The notes beneath the pieces were generated by a model, which had not been told where the DNA came from, did not search any database, and was given only the letters and a program-made list of their open reading frames with translations. Position numbers and translations under genes: made by a program. From AC-32 sp963763475 (lineage in GTDB: Bacteria; Actinomycetota; Thermoleophilia; Gaiellales; Gaiellaceae), in contig CAVXOR010000001.1 in the NCBI GenBank assembly GCA_963763475.1, forward strand, positions 1-64,000: DNA of 64,000 nt, written 5' to 3'. This document shows positions 38,465 to 47,499 of the stretch, piece by piece. Position 1 is the first letter of the stretch. Every line of letters starts with the position of its first letter.

Positions 38465-38805
38465 CGAAGGTGGAGGCGGTCGTCCTGCGCGAGCGGGTCG
38501 AGATCGTGATCGACGCGGTCGAGGAGCAGACCGGCCACGTCGGGGTGACGGTTGTGGAGGCCGTCGGGCACGGACGCGAGCGCGGGATCACGCACGAGTA
38601 CCGCGGCCGGGTGTTCGAGTCGCGCTTCCTGCCCAAGGCACTGCTCACGTTCGTGGTGACCGACGAGCTCGCCGCGGAGGTCGCGGAGACGGTCGCCGAC
38701 GCGGCGCGCAGCGGCAACGAGAACGGCGACGGGCTCGTCTGGACGACCCCGGTCGCACACGTCACGCACCACCGAACGGGACGGCCACTGGAGGAGGCGG
38801 CATGA
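38461..38805 (+). CDS. glnK: PII nitrogen-regulatory protein
   Basis: 114 residues of the P-II family. The T-loop GRERGITHEYRGRVF aligns with the canonical GRQKGHTELYRGAEY and keeps the tyrosine of the modification/interaction site. FLPKALLTFVV follows, then ELAAEVAETVADAARSGNENGDGLVW in the C-terminal loop region. The N-terminus MTKVEAVVLRERVEIV is slightly unusual. Direct overlap with the downstream amt gene is the classic glnK-amtB pairing, in which the PII trimer plugs the channel when ammonium is plentiful. ATG 38461 overlaps the GNAT stop. Confidence 0.88.
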   Translation: MTKVEAVVLRERVEIVIDAVEEQTGHVGVTVVEAVGHGRERGITHEYRGRVFESRFLPKALLTFVVTDELAAEVAETVADAARSGNENGDGLVWTTPVAHVTHHRTGRPLEEAA

Positions 38806-40202
38806 GCAACTCCCAGCTGCTGATCGCCGCGAACACGATCTGGGTCGTGGTTGCGGCGATTCTCGTGATGTTCATGCAGGCGGGCTTCGCCTTCCTCGAG
38901 GCGGGACTGACGCGGATGAAGAACGCCGCGCACATCGCGGGCAAGAACGTGCTCATCTTCGGCGTCTGCTCGCTGGTCTACTGGGCCGTCGGCTTCGGGA
39001 TCGCCTTCGGCGACGGCAACCGGCTGATCGGCACGAGCGGCTTCGCGCCCTCGGTCGACTCGCTGCTCGCGGTCGGCCAGGCGCCGTTCTCCTTCTTCAC
39101 CACCGTGCCCGGCGCAGCCGGCTACCTGTTCGAGGTCGTGTTCGCCGGGGTCTCGCTGGCGATCGTCTGGGGCGCGATGGCCGAGCGCGCCAAGCTGTGG
39201 GTCTACTTCGTCTTCGGCGCGGCCTTCACGCTGATCTACTCGGTCACCTCGCACTGGGTCTGGGGCGGAGGCTGGCTGTTCGGGCTCGGGATGCAGGACT
39301 TCGCCGGCTCGACGGTCGTGCACTACCAGGGGGCGCTCGCCGCGCTGGCCGGCGCGCTGCTGCTCGGCCCCCGGATCGGCAAGTTCGAGGGCGGCCGCGG
39401 GAACGCGATTCCCGGCCACAACATCCCCTACGCCGTGCTCGGGACGATCATCCTCTGGTTCGGCTGGTTCGGCTTCAACCCCGGCTCGACGTTGGGCGTC
39501 GTGACGGGCGACAAGGTCGGCTTCTTCGCCTACGTGGCGCTGACGACCAACCTCGCGGCCGCGGCCGGGGCGGTCAGCGGCGCGCTCACCGCCTGGCTCG
39601 TGCTGCGCAAGCCGGACATCTCGATGATGCTCAACGGCGTGCTCGCCGCGCTCGTCGCCGTCACCGCCGCGTCCGGTTTCGTCGCCCCCTGGGCGGCCGT
39701 CGTGATCGGGCTCGTGTCGGGCGTGATCGCAGTCGTCGGCGTGCTCTGTGTCGAGCGGATCGGGATCGACGACCCGATCGGCGCGGTCGCCGTCCACGGC
39801 GTCTCGGGCGTCTGGGGCACGCTCGCCACCGGCCTGTTCGCGGTGCCGTCGCTGGCGGCGACGCTGAAGACCGGCTCGGGCGGCTTCGTCTACACGGGCT
39901 CGCTGCACCAGATCTGGGTGCAGCTGCTCGGCCTGGCCGCGGTCGGCGCCTTCACCTTCAGCGCTTCGTTCGCCTGCCTCTGGTCGCTGAAGCGCCTGTG
40001 GGGCATCCGCGTCGAGGAGGAGACCGAGACCGCCGGCCTCGACGTCAGCGAGCACGGGATGTGGGGCTACCCCGAGTTCTACATCCCGGTCCCCGGTGGC
40101 TGGAACCAGTCGCTCCAACACCTGCAGCACGCAGGGATGGCAGGTGAGCCAGTCGACCTGCCGGCTTCGGCCCCCGTCGAGCCGGAGGCCGAAGCCGCTT
40201 AG
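38802..40202 (+). CDS. amt: Ammonium transporter AmtB
   Basis: 466 residues with eleven hydrophobic helices. AGFAFLEAGLTRMKNAAHIAGKN in parts is the Amt N-terminal signature, DFAGSTVVHYQGALAALAGALLLGPR in parts holds the first pore histidine and DDPIGAVAVHGVSGVWGTLATGLF in parts the second. The C-terminal tail (GIRVEEETETAGLDVSEHGMWGYPEF) has the conserved DxxxHG segment that contacts PII. It conducts ammonium or ammonia into the cell for GSII. ATG 38802 overlaps the PII stop. The last 25 residues are Pro/Ala/Glu-rich. Confidence 0.95.
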   Translation: MSNSQLLIAANTIWVVVAAILVMFMQAGFAFLEAGLTRMKNAAHIAGKNVLIFGVCSLVYWAVGFGIAFGDGNRLIGTSGFAPSVDSLLAVGQAPFSFFTTVPGAAGYLFEVVFAGVSLAIVWGAMAERAKLWVYFVFGAAFTLIYSVTSHWVWGGGWLFGLGMQDFAGSTVVHYQGALAALAGALLLGPRIGKFEGGRGNAIPGHNIPYAVLGTIILWFGWFGFNPGSTLGVVTGDKVGFFAYVALTTNLAAAAGAVSGALTAWLVLRKPDISMMLNGVLAALVAVTAASGFVAPWAAVVIGLVSGVIAVVGVLCVERIGIDDPIGAVAVHGVSGVWGTLATGLFAVPSLAATLKTGSGGFVYTGSLHQIWVQLLGLAAVGAFTFSASFACLWSLKRLWGIRVEEETETAGLDVSEHGMWGYPEFYIPVPGGWNQSLQHLQHAGMAGEPVDLPASAPVEPEAEAA

Positions 40203-40229
40203 CGATGAGCCTCTGTTACTGACCGCCGC

Positions 40230-41201
40230 CTAAGGCAGGTAGTAGTTCGGGTTCGGCAGCTTGAACGTCTTGTCCGCGAAGCCGTTCAGGAGATCGCTGA
40301 ACTGGTCGCCGAAGTTGGCCACGATCTCGTAGCCCTGCGACTCGATGTAAGCCCGCGTTCCCGACTTGTACTGAATGGTCGGGCAAGATCTGCCCGCGGC
40401 GATGGACGGCCCACAGAACTCCGGCTTGTTCAGGTAAGCCGGGTACGAGCCGACCGCCGGCTTGGTGAAGAGGCCGTCGGCGAAGTTGGGCTGGCCGGCC
40501 AGACCGTGGCCTGAGTCGATCGGCGTGGCCGTCTGGTAGTTGGCGTCGACCTCCGGGATGGTCTTCCCGGAGATGGTCACGGTCGTGAGATCCGACAATC
40601 CGGCGGCGCCGTCGTTGATCAGGTTCGCGATCGTCGCGGCGTGCTGCGAGTCGCCACGCCCCGTGAGCCAGAAGATCGCGTAGCCCAGCGCCTTGGCGTG
40701 GCTGACCAGGTCGACCATCCCCGGCGTCGCCGGGAACGCGTTTCCGGTGAACGTGCTGCCGGTCAGGCCGACGAACTGCGCATTCGTGGTCGGGTTGAAG
40801 TCCCAGTTGCTGTAGAGCTCGTAGTTCCAGGTGGTCAGCGTCGTGTCGTCGACGTCCAGCACGATCGCCCGATGCGCCACCTTCGAACGCGCGGCGAGCC
40901 AGTGGTCGCCTTTGTCGGCCACCGAACGCGCTTCGTCCGCGTAGTTGCTGCCCAGGTTCAGCGCGGCGTCCCAGCTCCCGCCGGGCCCTGTCGTGGCGGT
41001 CGGAGCGCCGTAGTAGTTCTTGGCCCACGCGCGAGCGACGTCGACGTTCGTCATCTGCGACTCGGACTTCGGCGTGAAGCCGAGGTCTGCGGGCTGCAGC
41101 CCCGCGACCGCGACTGCCGCCGCTGCCGCGGCCACCGCGAGCACAAGCCCAAGACCGATTCCCAGCCACAGCGAACGCCGCGGCCGCGGAAGACCCTTCA
41201 T
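40230..41201 (-). CDS. Exported HAD acid phosphatase (class B type)
   Basis: 323 residues. A signal anchor (LWLGIGLGLVLAVAAAAAAVAVA) precedes a HAD domain with AIVLDVDDTTLTTW (DxDxT nucleophile motif), FWLTGRGDSQHAATIANL (second motif, Thr-Gly-Arg), KSGTRAYIESQGYEIVANFGDQ (Lys and terminal Asp). This is the layout of HAD-family class B acid phosphatases, which hydrolyse organic phosphate esters outside the cell. ATG 41201 has a strong AAGGAGGG site. It converges with amt and is divergent from the sulfurtransferase gene. Confidence 0.88.
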   Translation of the reverse strand: MKGLPRPRRSLWLGIGLGLVLAVAAAAAAVAVAGLQPADLGFTPKSESQMTNVDVARAWAKNYYGAPTATTGPGGSWDAALNLGSNYADEARSVADKGDHWLAARSKVAHRAIVLDVDDTTLTTWNYELYSNWDFNPTTNAQFVGLTGSTFTGNAFPATPGMVDLVSHAKALGYAIFWLTGRGDSQHAATIANLINDGAAGLSDLTTVTISGKTIPEVDANYQTATPIDSGHGLAGQPNFADGLFTKPAVGSYPAYLNKPEFCGPSIAAGRSCPTIQYKSGTRAYIESQGYEIVANFGDQFSDLLNGFADKTFKLPNPNYYLP

Positions 41202-41253
41202 GTGAATCCCTCCTTGGTTGACTCCCCTAGTCCCTCGTCGAGGACTTTATATC

Positions 41254-41998
41254 GTGAAGCGCTCCATCTTGCGGTCCGGGGGTTTCGGGCAGGGTAGGGA
41301 GGTGCGCTACCAGTTCGTCGACTGCCGCTGGGAGCTCGGCTCGCCCGGACGCGGGCGTGAGCTCTACCTGGCCGGGCACATTCCGGGCGCGTCGTTCCTC
41401 GACGTGGACGAGGACCTGGCCGGGCCGCCAGGGCCCGGCGGGCGGCATCCGCTTCCGGATCCCGACGCGTTCGTTCGCGCCGCTTCGCAGGCCGGGATCG
41501 GCGAAGGCGTCTTCGTCGTCGCCTACGGGAACATGGGCGGCGCCGAGCGGCTCTGGTGGCTGCTGCGCCATTTCGGCCACGACGACTGCGCCGTGCTCGA
41601 GCTCGAAGGGCTGGCTCGGGGCGCTGCGCTCCGGTGAGGAGCAGGTGGAGCCGGCCGAGCTCTCCCCGCGCGAGCGCCGAGACGACACGATCGAGTCGGA
41701 CGAGCTTGCACAGCGGCTCGACGAGCTCGTGATCGTCGACGCGCGGCAGCCCGAGCGCTTCCGCGGCGAGCCGAACCCGATCGACAGGCAGCCCGGCCGG
41801 ATCCCCGGAGCCCGCAACGCGTCCTGGGACGAGCCGCTACCGGAGCTGCCCGAGGGAGAGCTCGTCGCCTACTGCGGCTCCGGCGTGACGTCCTGCGTCA
41901 CGCTCCACCGCCTGTTCCTCGGCGGTCGGGAAGGCAAGCTCTACCCGGGCTCGTGGAGCGAGTGGGAGCAGCTCGGGCTGCCCGTCACGCGAGGCTGA
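41254..41998 (+). CDS. Thiosulfate/3-mercaptopyruvate sulfurtransferase (frame break near 41608)
   Basis: Two rhodanese domains. The inactive N-domain contains FVDCRWELGSPGRGRELYLAGHIPGASFLDVDEDL in parts. After a frame change near 41608 the C-domain reads LVIVDARQPERFRGE, GRIPGARNASW and the active-site loop AYCGSGVTSCVTLHRL with the catalytic cysteine in CGSGV. Total about 247 residues, slightly short. It transfers sulfane sulfur to cyanide or thiols. GTG 41254 has GAGGA nine bases upstream; GTG 41302 is the alternative and would start right at the domain. The 3' end overlaps the convergent SIMPL gene by 14 bases. Confidence 0.83.
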
Positions 41999-42686
41999 AG
42001 GTGACGCTGACGGTCGCTTGCACCTCCTGCGTGCCTGGCTCGACCGGCGTGGCCGAGTCGTCGGCCGCTTTCGCAGAGAACAGCGGCAGCGGCTGGACGC
42101 CGGGCGATTCGTCGATCTTCTGCACGGCTCCGAGGCTCGCTGCGGCCTCGCCCGCGAGGGTCGCGGCCTTGTCACGCGCGTCGGCGAACGCAGCCTTCAG
42201 CGCGTTGCGGTAGAGCAGGCTGCGGTCGGACCGGTCGAAGCTCGGGCCGGAGGTCTCGGTGGCCCCGGCCGCCACTGCGGCGTCGAGGATCGCTCCCGCG
42301 CGCGCAATCGAGACCACCTTCACCTGCACCGAGCTGTGCGCGGTGAAGCCGTTCTGCCGCCCCCGGTCGTCCCAGCGCGGAGAGACGGTGACGTCGGTGG
42401 TCTGCAGGTCCGTCCTGGCCACGCCGGCGGCGCGCAGGGCCTCGATCACGTTCTCTGTCTTGCCGGCGTTCGCGGCCAGCGCGGCGTGAGCCGTCGAAGC
42501 GTCGCTGCTCACACCCACGGACAACCCGGCCCGATTCGGCACGGACTCGACCGTGCCGCTGCCGATCACCGTGACGGTGCGGCCCGAGGGGGACGAGCCG
42601 CGCGCGAAGTCGGGCCTGCCCACCCCCACGAACGCGACGGCCACCGCCAGCGCGGATCCGATCACTGCGATCTTGACGAGCTTCAT
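41985..42686 (-). CDS. Exported SIMPL (DUF541) domain protein
   Basis: 233 residues. A signal peptide (IAVIGSALAVAVAFVGVG) is followed by the SIMPL fold: VTVIGSGTVESVPNRAGLSVGVSS in parts, VIEALRAAGVARTDLQTTDVTVSPRW in parts and a final VEPGTQEVQATVSVTFSLA. SIMPL proteins are periplasmic or surface proteins of poorly known function, some linked to stress tolerance. ATG 42686 has GGGAGGAACG upstream. No operon partner is obvious; the HNH gene ends 57 bases upstream. Confidence 0.87.
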   Translation of the reverse strand: MKLVKIAVIGSALAVAVAFVGVGRPDFARGSSPSGRTVTVIGSGTVESVPNRAGLSVGVSSDASTAHAALAANAGKTENVIEALRAAGVARTDLQTTDVTVSPRWDDRGRQNGFTAHSSVQVKVVSIARAGAILDAAVAAGATETSGPSFDRSDRSLLYRNALKAAFADARDKAATLAGEAAASLGAVQKIDESPGVQPLPLFSAKAADDSATPVEPGTQEVQATVSVTFSLA

Positions 42687-42743
42687 CGTTCCTCCCGGTT
42701 CGGGTTCGCGGGAGGTACGCCGCCGCCCTAGGCGGACGTCACG

Positions 42744-43274
42744 TCAGGCGGTCGCGGCCGAGGAGGCGGAGTCGCCGAGGCCGGTCAGGTACGGCTGCCA
42801 GCGGTTGGGGATCTTCGGCGTGGCGAGGTGGATAAAGAGCACCGGCGCCGGCGCGCGGGGCGGCCTGCGCAGCGTCATCTCGATCTCGTCGGGCAGGCGG
42901 TTGCCCTTGCGCATGTTGCAGGGGGCGCACGAGGTGACGACGTTCTCCCAGACCGAGTCGCCGCCTCTCGAGCGCGGGACGACGTGGTCGAGCGTCAACC
43001 GCCCGTTGGTGGTGCCGCAGTACATGCAGCGCCAGCCGTCGCGGGCGAACAGCGCGCGCCGGGAGATCTTGCGCTGCAGCGTCCGGGGCACGCGCACGTA
43101 CTGGACGAGCCGGATCACGTGGGGCCACGGGAAGGCGCCGGTTGCCGATCTGAGCGGCTGGTCGAGCTCCTCGATCACCTCGGCCTTGCCCTTGAACACG
43201 AGCACGTGGGCACGGCGAACGGTGGTGACGTTCAGCGGTTCATAACTAGCGTTCAAGACCAGAACCTGCTGCAT
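42744..43274 (-). CDS. HNH endonuclease
   Basis: 176 residues. The N-terminal region VLVLNASYEPLNVTTVRRAHVLVFKGKAEV in parts is typical of a widespread stand-alone HNH family of actinobacteria and cyanobacteria. The nuclease core has RDGWRCMYCGTTNGRLTLDHVVPRSRGG in parts (CxxC and the DH of the HNH triad) and CAPCNMRKGNR (second CxxC and asparagine), so it binds zinc. Its role is unknown; there is no toxin, phage or restriction context. ATG 43274 has a TAAATT box seven bases upstream, consistent with a leaderless transcript. Confidence 0.88.
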   Translation of the reverse strand: MQQVLVLNASYEPLNVTTVRRAHVLVFKGKAEVIEELDQPLRSATGAFPWPHVIRLVQYVRVPRTLQRKISRRALFARDGWRCMYCGTTNGRLTLDHVVPRSRGGDSVWENVVTSCAPCNMRKGNRLPDEIEMTLRRPPRAPAPVLFIHLATPKIPNRWQPYLTGLGDSASSAATA

Positions 43275-43281
43275 GGCGCCG

Positions 43282-43287
43282 AATTTA
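43282..43287 (-). promoter_or_regulatory. -10 box of a probably leaderless promoter (HNH gene)
   Basis: TAAATT on the minus strand, seven bases before ATG 43274, with no ribosome-binding site between them. No clear -35 box. Confidence 0.45.
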
Positions 43288-43303
43288 GCAGCCAGCGTGC
43301 AGG

Positions 43304-43322
43304 ACTCGGCCGCAGGCCGAGT
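43304..43322. repeat. Short perfect palindrome
   Basis: ACTCGGCC-GCA-GGCCGAGT: eight-pair inverted repeat in the gap between the HNH gene and the DUF4446 gene. It could form a hairpin but lacks a T-run. A similar palindrome occurs at 63133-63150. Confidence 0.5.
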
Positions 43323-43351
43323 GCTCTGCGCGGGTTAGCCCGTAGGGCGTT

Positions 43352-43834
43352 TCAGCGCGACATGGCGCGCTCGACGGCTTCCGCTTCCTCCGGCGAGAGG
43401 GCGATCGAGGCGCGGCCGCGGTCGAGCTCCTTCATGTAGATCCGCGCGTAGTCGCGGCCCTGGATCGCGGTCACGACGACTCCCGTGCGCGCCGAGTCGA
43501 GCACCGCCAGCGACGCCGACTGGTGCCCGCCGGTGTTCTCGTAGGCGTCGTAGCGGACGATCGAGGTGTTCGTGACCGAGGCGTCCACGCGCCGGTCGAC
43601 CCGGGCGAGGCCGGCGGCGATCTCGTCCACCGCCCGGTGCAGGTCGTCGATCCGGCCCTGCAGCGAGACGGCGAAGTCGACCAGATCGGTCTTGCCGTCC
43701 CCCAGCAGCACGGCCTGGCCCTCGCGCAGCCGCCGCACTCGCAGCAGCACCCAGAGAACGACGAGCAGCGCGAGCACGGCGACCGCGGCGGCTCCGATCG
43801 CGATCCAGGCGGCGGTCGCGCTGGAGAAACTCAA
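43352..43834 (-). CDS. DUF4446-family membrane protein
   Basis: 160 residues. One N-terminal membrane helix (IAIGAAAVAVLALLVVLWVLL) is followed by a helical segment DFAVSLQGRIDDLHRAVDEIAAGLARV in parts and the conserved core VRYDAYENTGGHQSASLAVLD, VTAIQGRDYARIYMKELDRG and LSPEEAEAVERAM. This matches the DUF4446 family of Gram-positive bacteria, often found near chromosome-partition genes; function unknown. The start is TTG 43834, four bases after the upstream gene's stop, indicating cotranscription. Confidence 0.8.
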   Translation of the reverse strand: MSFSSATAAWIAIGAAAVAVLALLVVLWVLLRVRRLREGQAVLLGDGKTDLVDFAVSLQGRIDDLHRAVDEIAAGLARVDRRVDASVTNTSIVRYDAYENTGGHQSASLAVLDSARTGVVVTAIQGRDYARIYMKELDRGRASIALSPEEAEAVERAMSR

Positions 43835-43837
43835 CGT

Positions 43838-44998
43838 CTAAGCGACGGAGAAGATGACGGGGTAGTCGGCCGAGTTGTTGTCGGTCTTCGTCTCGCCCTG
43901 AACCGGCTGAACCTCGACCTTGATCTGCGCCGGGTTCTGGAAGCTTGGCGCGGGGAAGTTCGTGAAGCTGACCGTCTTCTGCTCGCCCGGGTTGATGAAG
44001 CCGATCGTCGCGCGCTTGACGACCGGCGGAACGCCCGCCTGGATGATCCTCAGCGTGACCGGGATGTTGGCTTCCTGCGAGTCGCCGGAGTCCTCCACCG
44101 TCACCTCGATCGACATGTTCGTGCGCACGACAACCGTCGTCTGCGAGGAGGTGCTGAGCTCCGTGCCCGCAGGCTGCACCTTGACCGAGACCAGGTTCGT
44201 CCCCCGCAGGCCGCCCTGGGTCGGCGTGACCGTGCCGCCGCGGATCCGGTTGATCACGGTCACCATCGCCGTGGGCGTGACGAGGTCGGAGCTCTGCAAG
44301 AAGCTCGACTCCGGGATCAGTGGCCCGCCGCTGTCGTTCGTACCGGCCACGCCCTGGCGGTCGAGCTCGGCCGCGGACGGGGCCTTGAACGAGTCCTGGT
44401 AGATCACGTCGCTGGCCAGGAGGCGCTGCATCTGGCTGGCGAGCACGGTCCCCGCGCGGGTCGCGTCCTTCGTGTTCGCGGTGGCAGCGAGCGCGCTGGC
44501 AAGGCCGTTCAGGCCGCTGACGCGGAACTGCAGGGCCTGGATCAGCGCCTGATGCTCGTCGCGCAGCGTGCCGGGCGGGGTGATCGCGCGGGCCCGCTGG
44601 ACGTCCAGCTGCTCCTGGTGTGCAAGGCCGGTGACGCGCTGCTCGACCTGAGCCTCCTTCAGCCCCTGCGCCAGCAGCACCTGGCTGAGCTGCTTGCCGA
44701 TCTGCTGTGAGGAGCCGGCGACGTCCGAGACCTTGCCCATGTAGCTCTTGTAGGTCTTGTCCTTGCTGCTCTCCTGGCAGCTCTGGATCCAGAACACGAG
44801 CAGAACGACGATCAGGATCGCAAAGGCGATCAGGCCGATCAGCCGCAGCAGCGGCGTCAGGTTGGTCGGCGCGGCCGGAGGCTGCTGCGGGCCTCGCGGG
44901 CCCCGGCGAGGAATCAGCCGCTCCCCCCTCGAGGACTCCTGCGTCGGAGGCTCGTCCTCGAAGAAGTCGAAATCGATGTCGGTGTCGTTTTCGGTCAT
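43838..44998 (-). CDS. Single-pass membrane protein with CARDB-like extracellular domain
   Basis: 386 residues. An acidic cytoplasmic head (DTDIDFDFFEDEPP) and a Pro-rich stretch precede one helix (LIGLIAFAILIVVLLVFWI). A largely helical domain of about 150 residues with a coiled-coil look (KVSDVAGSSQQIGKQLSQVLLAQG in parts) comes next. The C-terminal beta-sandwich (VTLRIIQAGVPPVVK, GFINPGEQKTVSFTNF, IKVEVQPVQGETKTDNNSADY in parts) resembles CARDB adhesion-type domains. Function unknown. It is divergent from the kinase gene at 45091, with a 92-base shared promoter region. Confidence 0.7.
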   Translation of the reverse strand: MTENDTDIDFDFFEDEPPTQESSRGERLIPRRGPRGPQQPPAAPTNLTPLLRLIGLIAFAILIVVLLVFWIQSCQESSKDKTYKSYMGKVSDVAGSSQQIGKQLSQVLLAQGLKEAQVEQRVTGLAHQEQLDVQRARAITPPGTLRDEHQALIQALQFRVSGLNGLASALAATANTKDATRAGTVLASQMQRLLASDVIYQDSFKAPSAAELDRQGVAGTNDSGGPLIPESSFLQSSDLVTPTAMVTVINRIRGGTVTPTQGGLRGTNLVSVKVQPAGTELSTSSQTTVVVRTNMSIEVTVEDSGDSQEANIPVTLRIIQAGVPPVVKRATIGFINPGEQKTVSFTNFPAPSFQNPAQIKVEVQPVQGETKTDNNSADYPVIFSVA

Positions 44999-45090
44999 GG
45001 GGGCCGGTTTGCAGGAAAAAGTCGGCTCACTCTAGCGGGTCGGACGGCCGGCGCAGGATTCCGGCCGGCCAGGCGAAAAGCCAAGGTCTC

Positions 45091-46695
45091 GTGGCCGAGG
45101 CGGCGCTTGCCCTTTCCACCAGCGAGCTCGTTGCGGAGCGTTATCGGCCCCTGCGGCCGCTCGGCAGCGGCGGTTCCGGCTCGGTCTGGCTGGCGCGCGA
45201 CGAGCGCACCGGGCTCGACGTCGCGCTGAAGATCGTCCCGCGCGAGGGCAAGGCGGCGACGCGGGCCGAGCGCGAGGCGCTGGCGGCCGCGCGGCTGCGG
45301 CACGAGCGCTGCCTGCGCGCCTACGGGCTCGAACGGGACTCGCGCAACGTCTACATCGCCTACGAGTACGTGCCCGGAAAGACGATGCGCGAGGCGCTCC
45401 GATCGGGGGAGCTCGATGACGCCGACGCGGTCGAGACGGCGGCTCAGGTGCTCGAGGGTCTCGCGCACGCGCACGCGCGCGGGATCGTCCACCGCGACGT
45501 GAAGCCGTCGAACGTGCTGCTCGCCGAGGGCGACAGCCTGTCGGCGCGTTTGCTCGACTTCGGCCTGGCCCAGCTCGCGGAGGAGGAGTCGCTGACCGCG
45601 ACCGGCGACGTGCCCGGAACGCTCGCCTACGTGCCGCCCGAGCGGCTCGTCAACGGCGAGTCGGGCGGGCCGCCGGCCGACATCTGGGCGGTCGGGGCGA
45701 TGCTGTGGGAGTCGCTCGCGGGCTGGCACCCGTTCTGGAACGGCTCGCTGCTGGAGACGGCGAAGCGGATCGAGAGCGGCGCCGCGCCGCTGGCACAGGC
45801 GCGACCGGACCTGCCGAAGCCGCTCTGCGCGCTCGTCGACCGCATGCTCTCGCTCGACCCGTCGGCAAGACCACCGGCCGCCTCCCTGGCCTTCGAGCTG
45901 CGCGACGCCTTCGCCGAGCGCCTGCGCCGGCGAAAGACTCGGACGAACGTCCCCGCACTGCGGGTGCCGGTGCGTTTGCTCGCGCCCGCAGCGGCGGCGC
46001 TGTTCGCAGGCTGGGTGGCCGCGGCACTGTCCTTCTACCCGGTGCCGGCCGTGCCGCTGCTGGCACTGTTGGCGGGCGCGCTGACCCTGGCCCGGCCGCG
46101 CCTCGGGCTGGCCTTCGCGCTCGCGGTGCCGGTGCTGCCGCTCGGGAACGTCTCCTCGGGGCTGGCCGTGCTCTACGGCGCGATCGCCTGCTGCTGGCTC
46201 GCGGCCTCGTGGCGGGCTCCGCGCTACGGGCTCTTCCTCGCGCTCGGGCCGCTGCTCGCGCCGGTGCTTGCGTTGGGGCTGCTGCCGCTCGCCGCCCAGG
46301 GGATTCGCGGCAACGCCCGCCGCGCGTTGCAGGTCGTCGCCGCGGTGCTGCTCGCGGGGCTCGTCGCAGGGTTGCGACACGTGAGCCTGCCCTTCACGGG
46401 AACCACACCTCCGCAGGGGCTCGGCATCGCCGGCAGCGACGATCCCGTCGCGGTCGCCGTCGCCCTGGTGCGCGCACTGGAGAGCCATCCTGCACTTCTG
46501 TTGGAGGCGGCCGCTCTGGCCGCGGCAGCCTTGGCGATCCCATACGTGCGGGAGCGTGGCCTCTGGTGGATCGCCGGCCTGGGCGCGGCGATGATGGCCG
46601 CCACGCTCCTGCCGTACCCGGCCGTGGCCGCCGTCCCGCTGGTATTGGCAGCCTGGACGACCTGCATCGTCCTGGCACTCAGGGCCCGGGGTTAG
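45091..46695 (+). CDS. Ser/Thr protein kinase with polytopic membrane C-terminus
   Basis: 534 residues. The kinase domain (about 15-275) has the glycine loop LGSGGSGSVWLA, lysine in VALKIVPREG, catalytic loop IVHRDVKPSNVLL, DFGLAQ and the PPERL segment, so it should be active. Residues about 290-534 are not the usual single anchor plus sensor. They form roughly eight hydrophobic helices (for example LLAPAAAALFAGWVAAALSF) with few charged loops. GTG 45091 has AAGG upstream. It stands at the head of the FHA-PP2C-SEDS-PBP-PknB cluster, in the place where PknA might be expected. Confidence 0.88.
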   Translation: MAEAALALSTSELVAERYRPLRPLGSGGSGSVWLARDERTGLDVALKIVPREGKAATRAEREALAAARLRHERCLRAYGLERDSRNVYIAYEYVPGKTMREALRSGELDDADAVETAAQVLEGLAHAHARGIVHRDVKPSNVLLAEGDSLSARLLDFGLAQLAEEESLTATGDVPGTLAYVPPERLVNGESGGPPADIWAVGAMLWESLAGWHPFWNGSLLETAKRIESGAAPLAQARPDLPKPLCALVDRMLSLDPSARPPAASLAFELRDAFAERLRRRKTRTNVPALRVPVRLLAPAAAALFAGWVAAALSFYPVPAVPLLALLAGALTLARPRLGLAFALAVPVLPLGNVSSGLAVLYGAIACCWLAASWRAPRYGLFLALGPLLAPVLALGLLPLAAQGIRGNARRALQVVAAVLLAGLVAGLRHVSLPFTGTTPPQGLGIAGSDDPVAVAVALVRALESHPALLLEAAALAAAALAIPYVRERGLWWIAGLGAAMMAATLLPYPAVAAVPLVLAAWTTCIVLALRARG

Positions 46696-46725
46696 AGTTC
46701 CGGCGAGGGGCATAACCCCGCCCGG

Positions 46726-47499
46726 ATGAGCGTCCTCAGGAACATCGAGCACAAGCTGGAAGGCCTCTTCGAGGGGGTCTTCGGGCGGGCTTTTCGCACC
46801 CATGTACAGCCCGTCGAGCTGGCTCGCAAGCTGGTCAAGGAGATGGGGGACCACCGCGTGGTCTCCGTCTCGCGCGTGTACGCGCCGAACGAGTACACCG
46901 TCTATCTGGCGCCCTCCGACCGCGAGCAATTCGCCAGTTACGAAGAGTCGCTGCAAAGCGAGCTGCAGGAGTACATCGCCGAGAACGCCCGCCGCGAGCG
47001 CTACGAGTTCCTTTCGCCGCCCGAGGTCAAGTTCGAGACCGACGACGACCTCGAGATGGGCGAGTTCGGGATCGCAACCCGGATGGTGCAGGGCGCCGTT
47101 CCGCAGCCGGGCGACCCGGAGCCTCAGGCGCTGCCCGGCGCGACGATGGTCTATCGCAAGCCCGTCGAGACCGAGGCCGTCTCGATCGAGGAGCTCGGGC
47201 TCGGCCGCGAGATCGTCAGCCTGACCTTCGACGGCACGAAGCACGAGCTCGACGGCGGCCGCGCCACGATCGGCCGCTCCAAGGACTGCGACATCCAGCT
47301 GAGCGACCCGAACGTCTCCCGCAAGCACGCCGAGGTACGGCAGGAGGGCGCCGCCTATTGGGTCGTCGACCTCGACTCGACGAACGGGATGGAGGTGAAC
47401 GGGCGCCGCCAGAAGCGGGCGAAGCTGCGGCAGGGCGATCGGATCACGCTTGGCTCGACCGAGCTCGTCTTCAGGCGCGAGACGGAGGAAGACGAGTGA
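46726..47499 (+). CDS. fhaA: FHA domain protein FhaA (DUF3662 plus FHA)
   Basis: 257 residues. The N-terminal DUF3662 domain reads RNIEHKLEGLFEGVFGRAF, VQPVELARKLVKEMG and VYAPNEYTVYLAPSDREQF. The C-terminal FHA domain has ATIGRSKDCDIQLSDPNVSRKHAEV and DLDSTNGMEVNG, the phosphothreonine-binding residues (GR, S, N). In mycobacteria FhaA binds phosphorylated MviN/FhaB-type partners to control peptidoglycan synthesis. The ATG start at 46726 has a poor ribosome site. The stop overlaps the next FHA gene (GTGA). Confidence 0.92.
   Translation: MSVLRNIEHKLEGLFEGVFGRAFRTHVQPVELARKLVKEMGDHRVVSVSRVYAPNEYTVYLAPSDREQFASYEESLQSELQEYIAENARRERYEFLSPPEVKFETDDDLEMGEFGIATRMVQGAVPQPGDPEPQALPGATMVYRKPVETEAVSIEELGLGREIVSLTFDGTKHELDGGRATIGRSKDCDIQLSDPNVSRKHAEVRQEGAAYWVVDLDSTNGMEVNGRRQKRAKLRQGDRITLGSTELVFRRETEEDE

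Noticed and set aside
42744..43274. HNH gene as part of a mobile intron or restriction system
   Set aside because: It belongs to a common stand-alone family, has its own promoter, and lacks a methylase, toxin or intron context.
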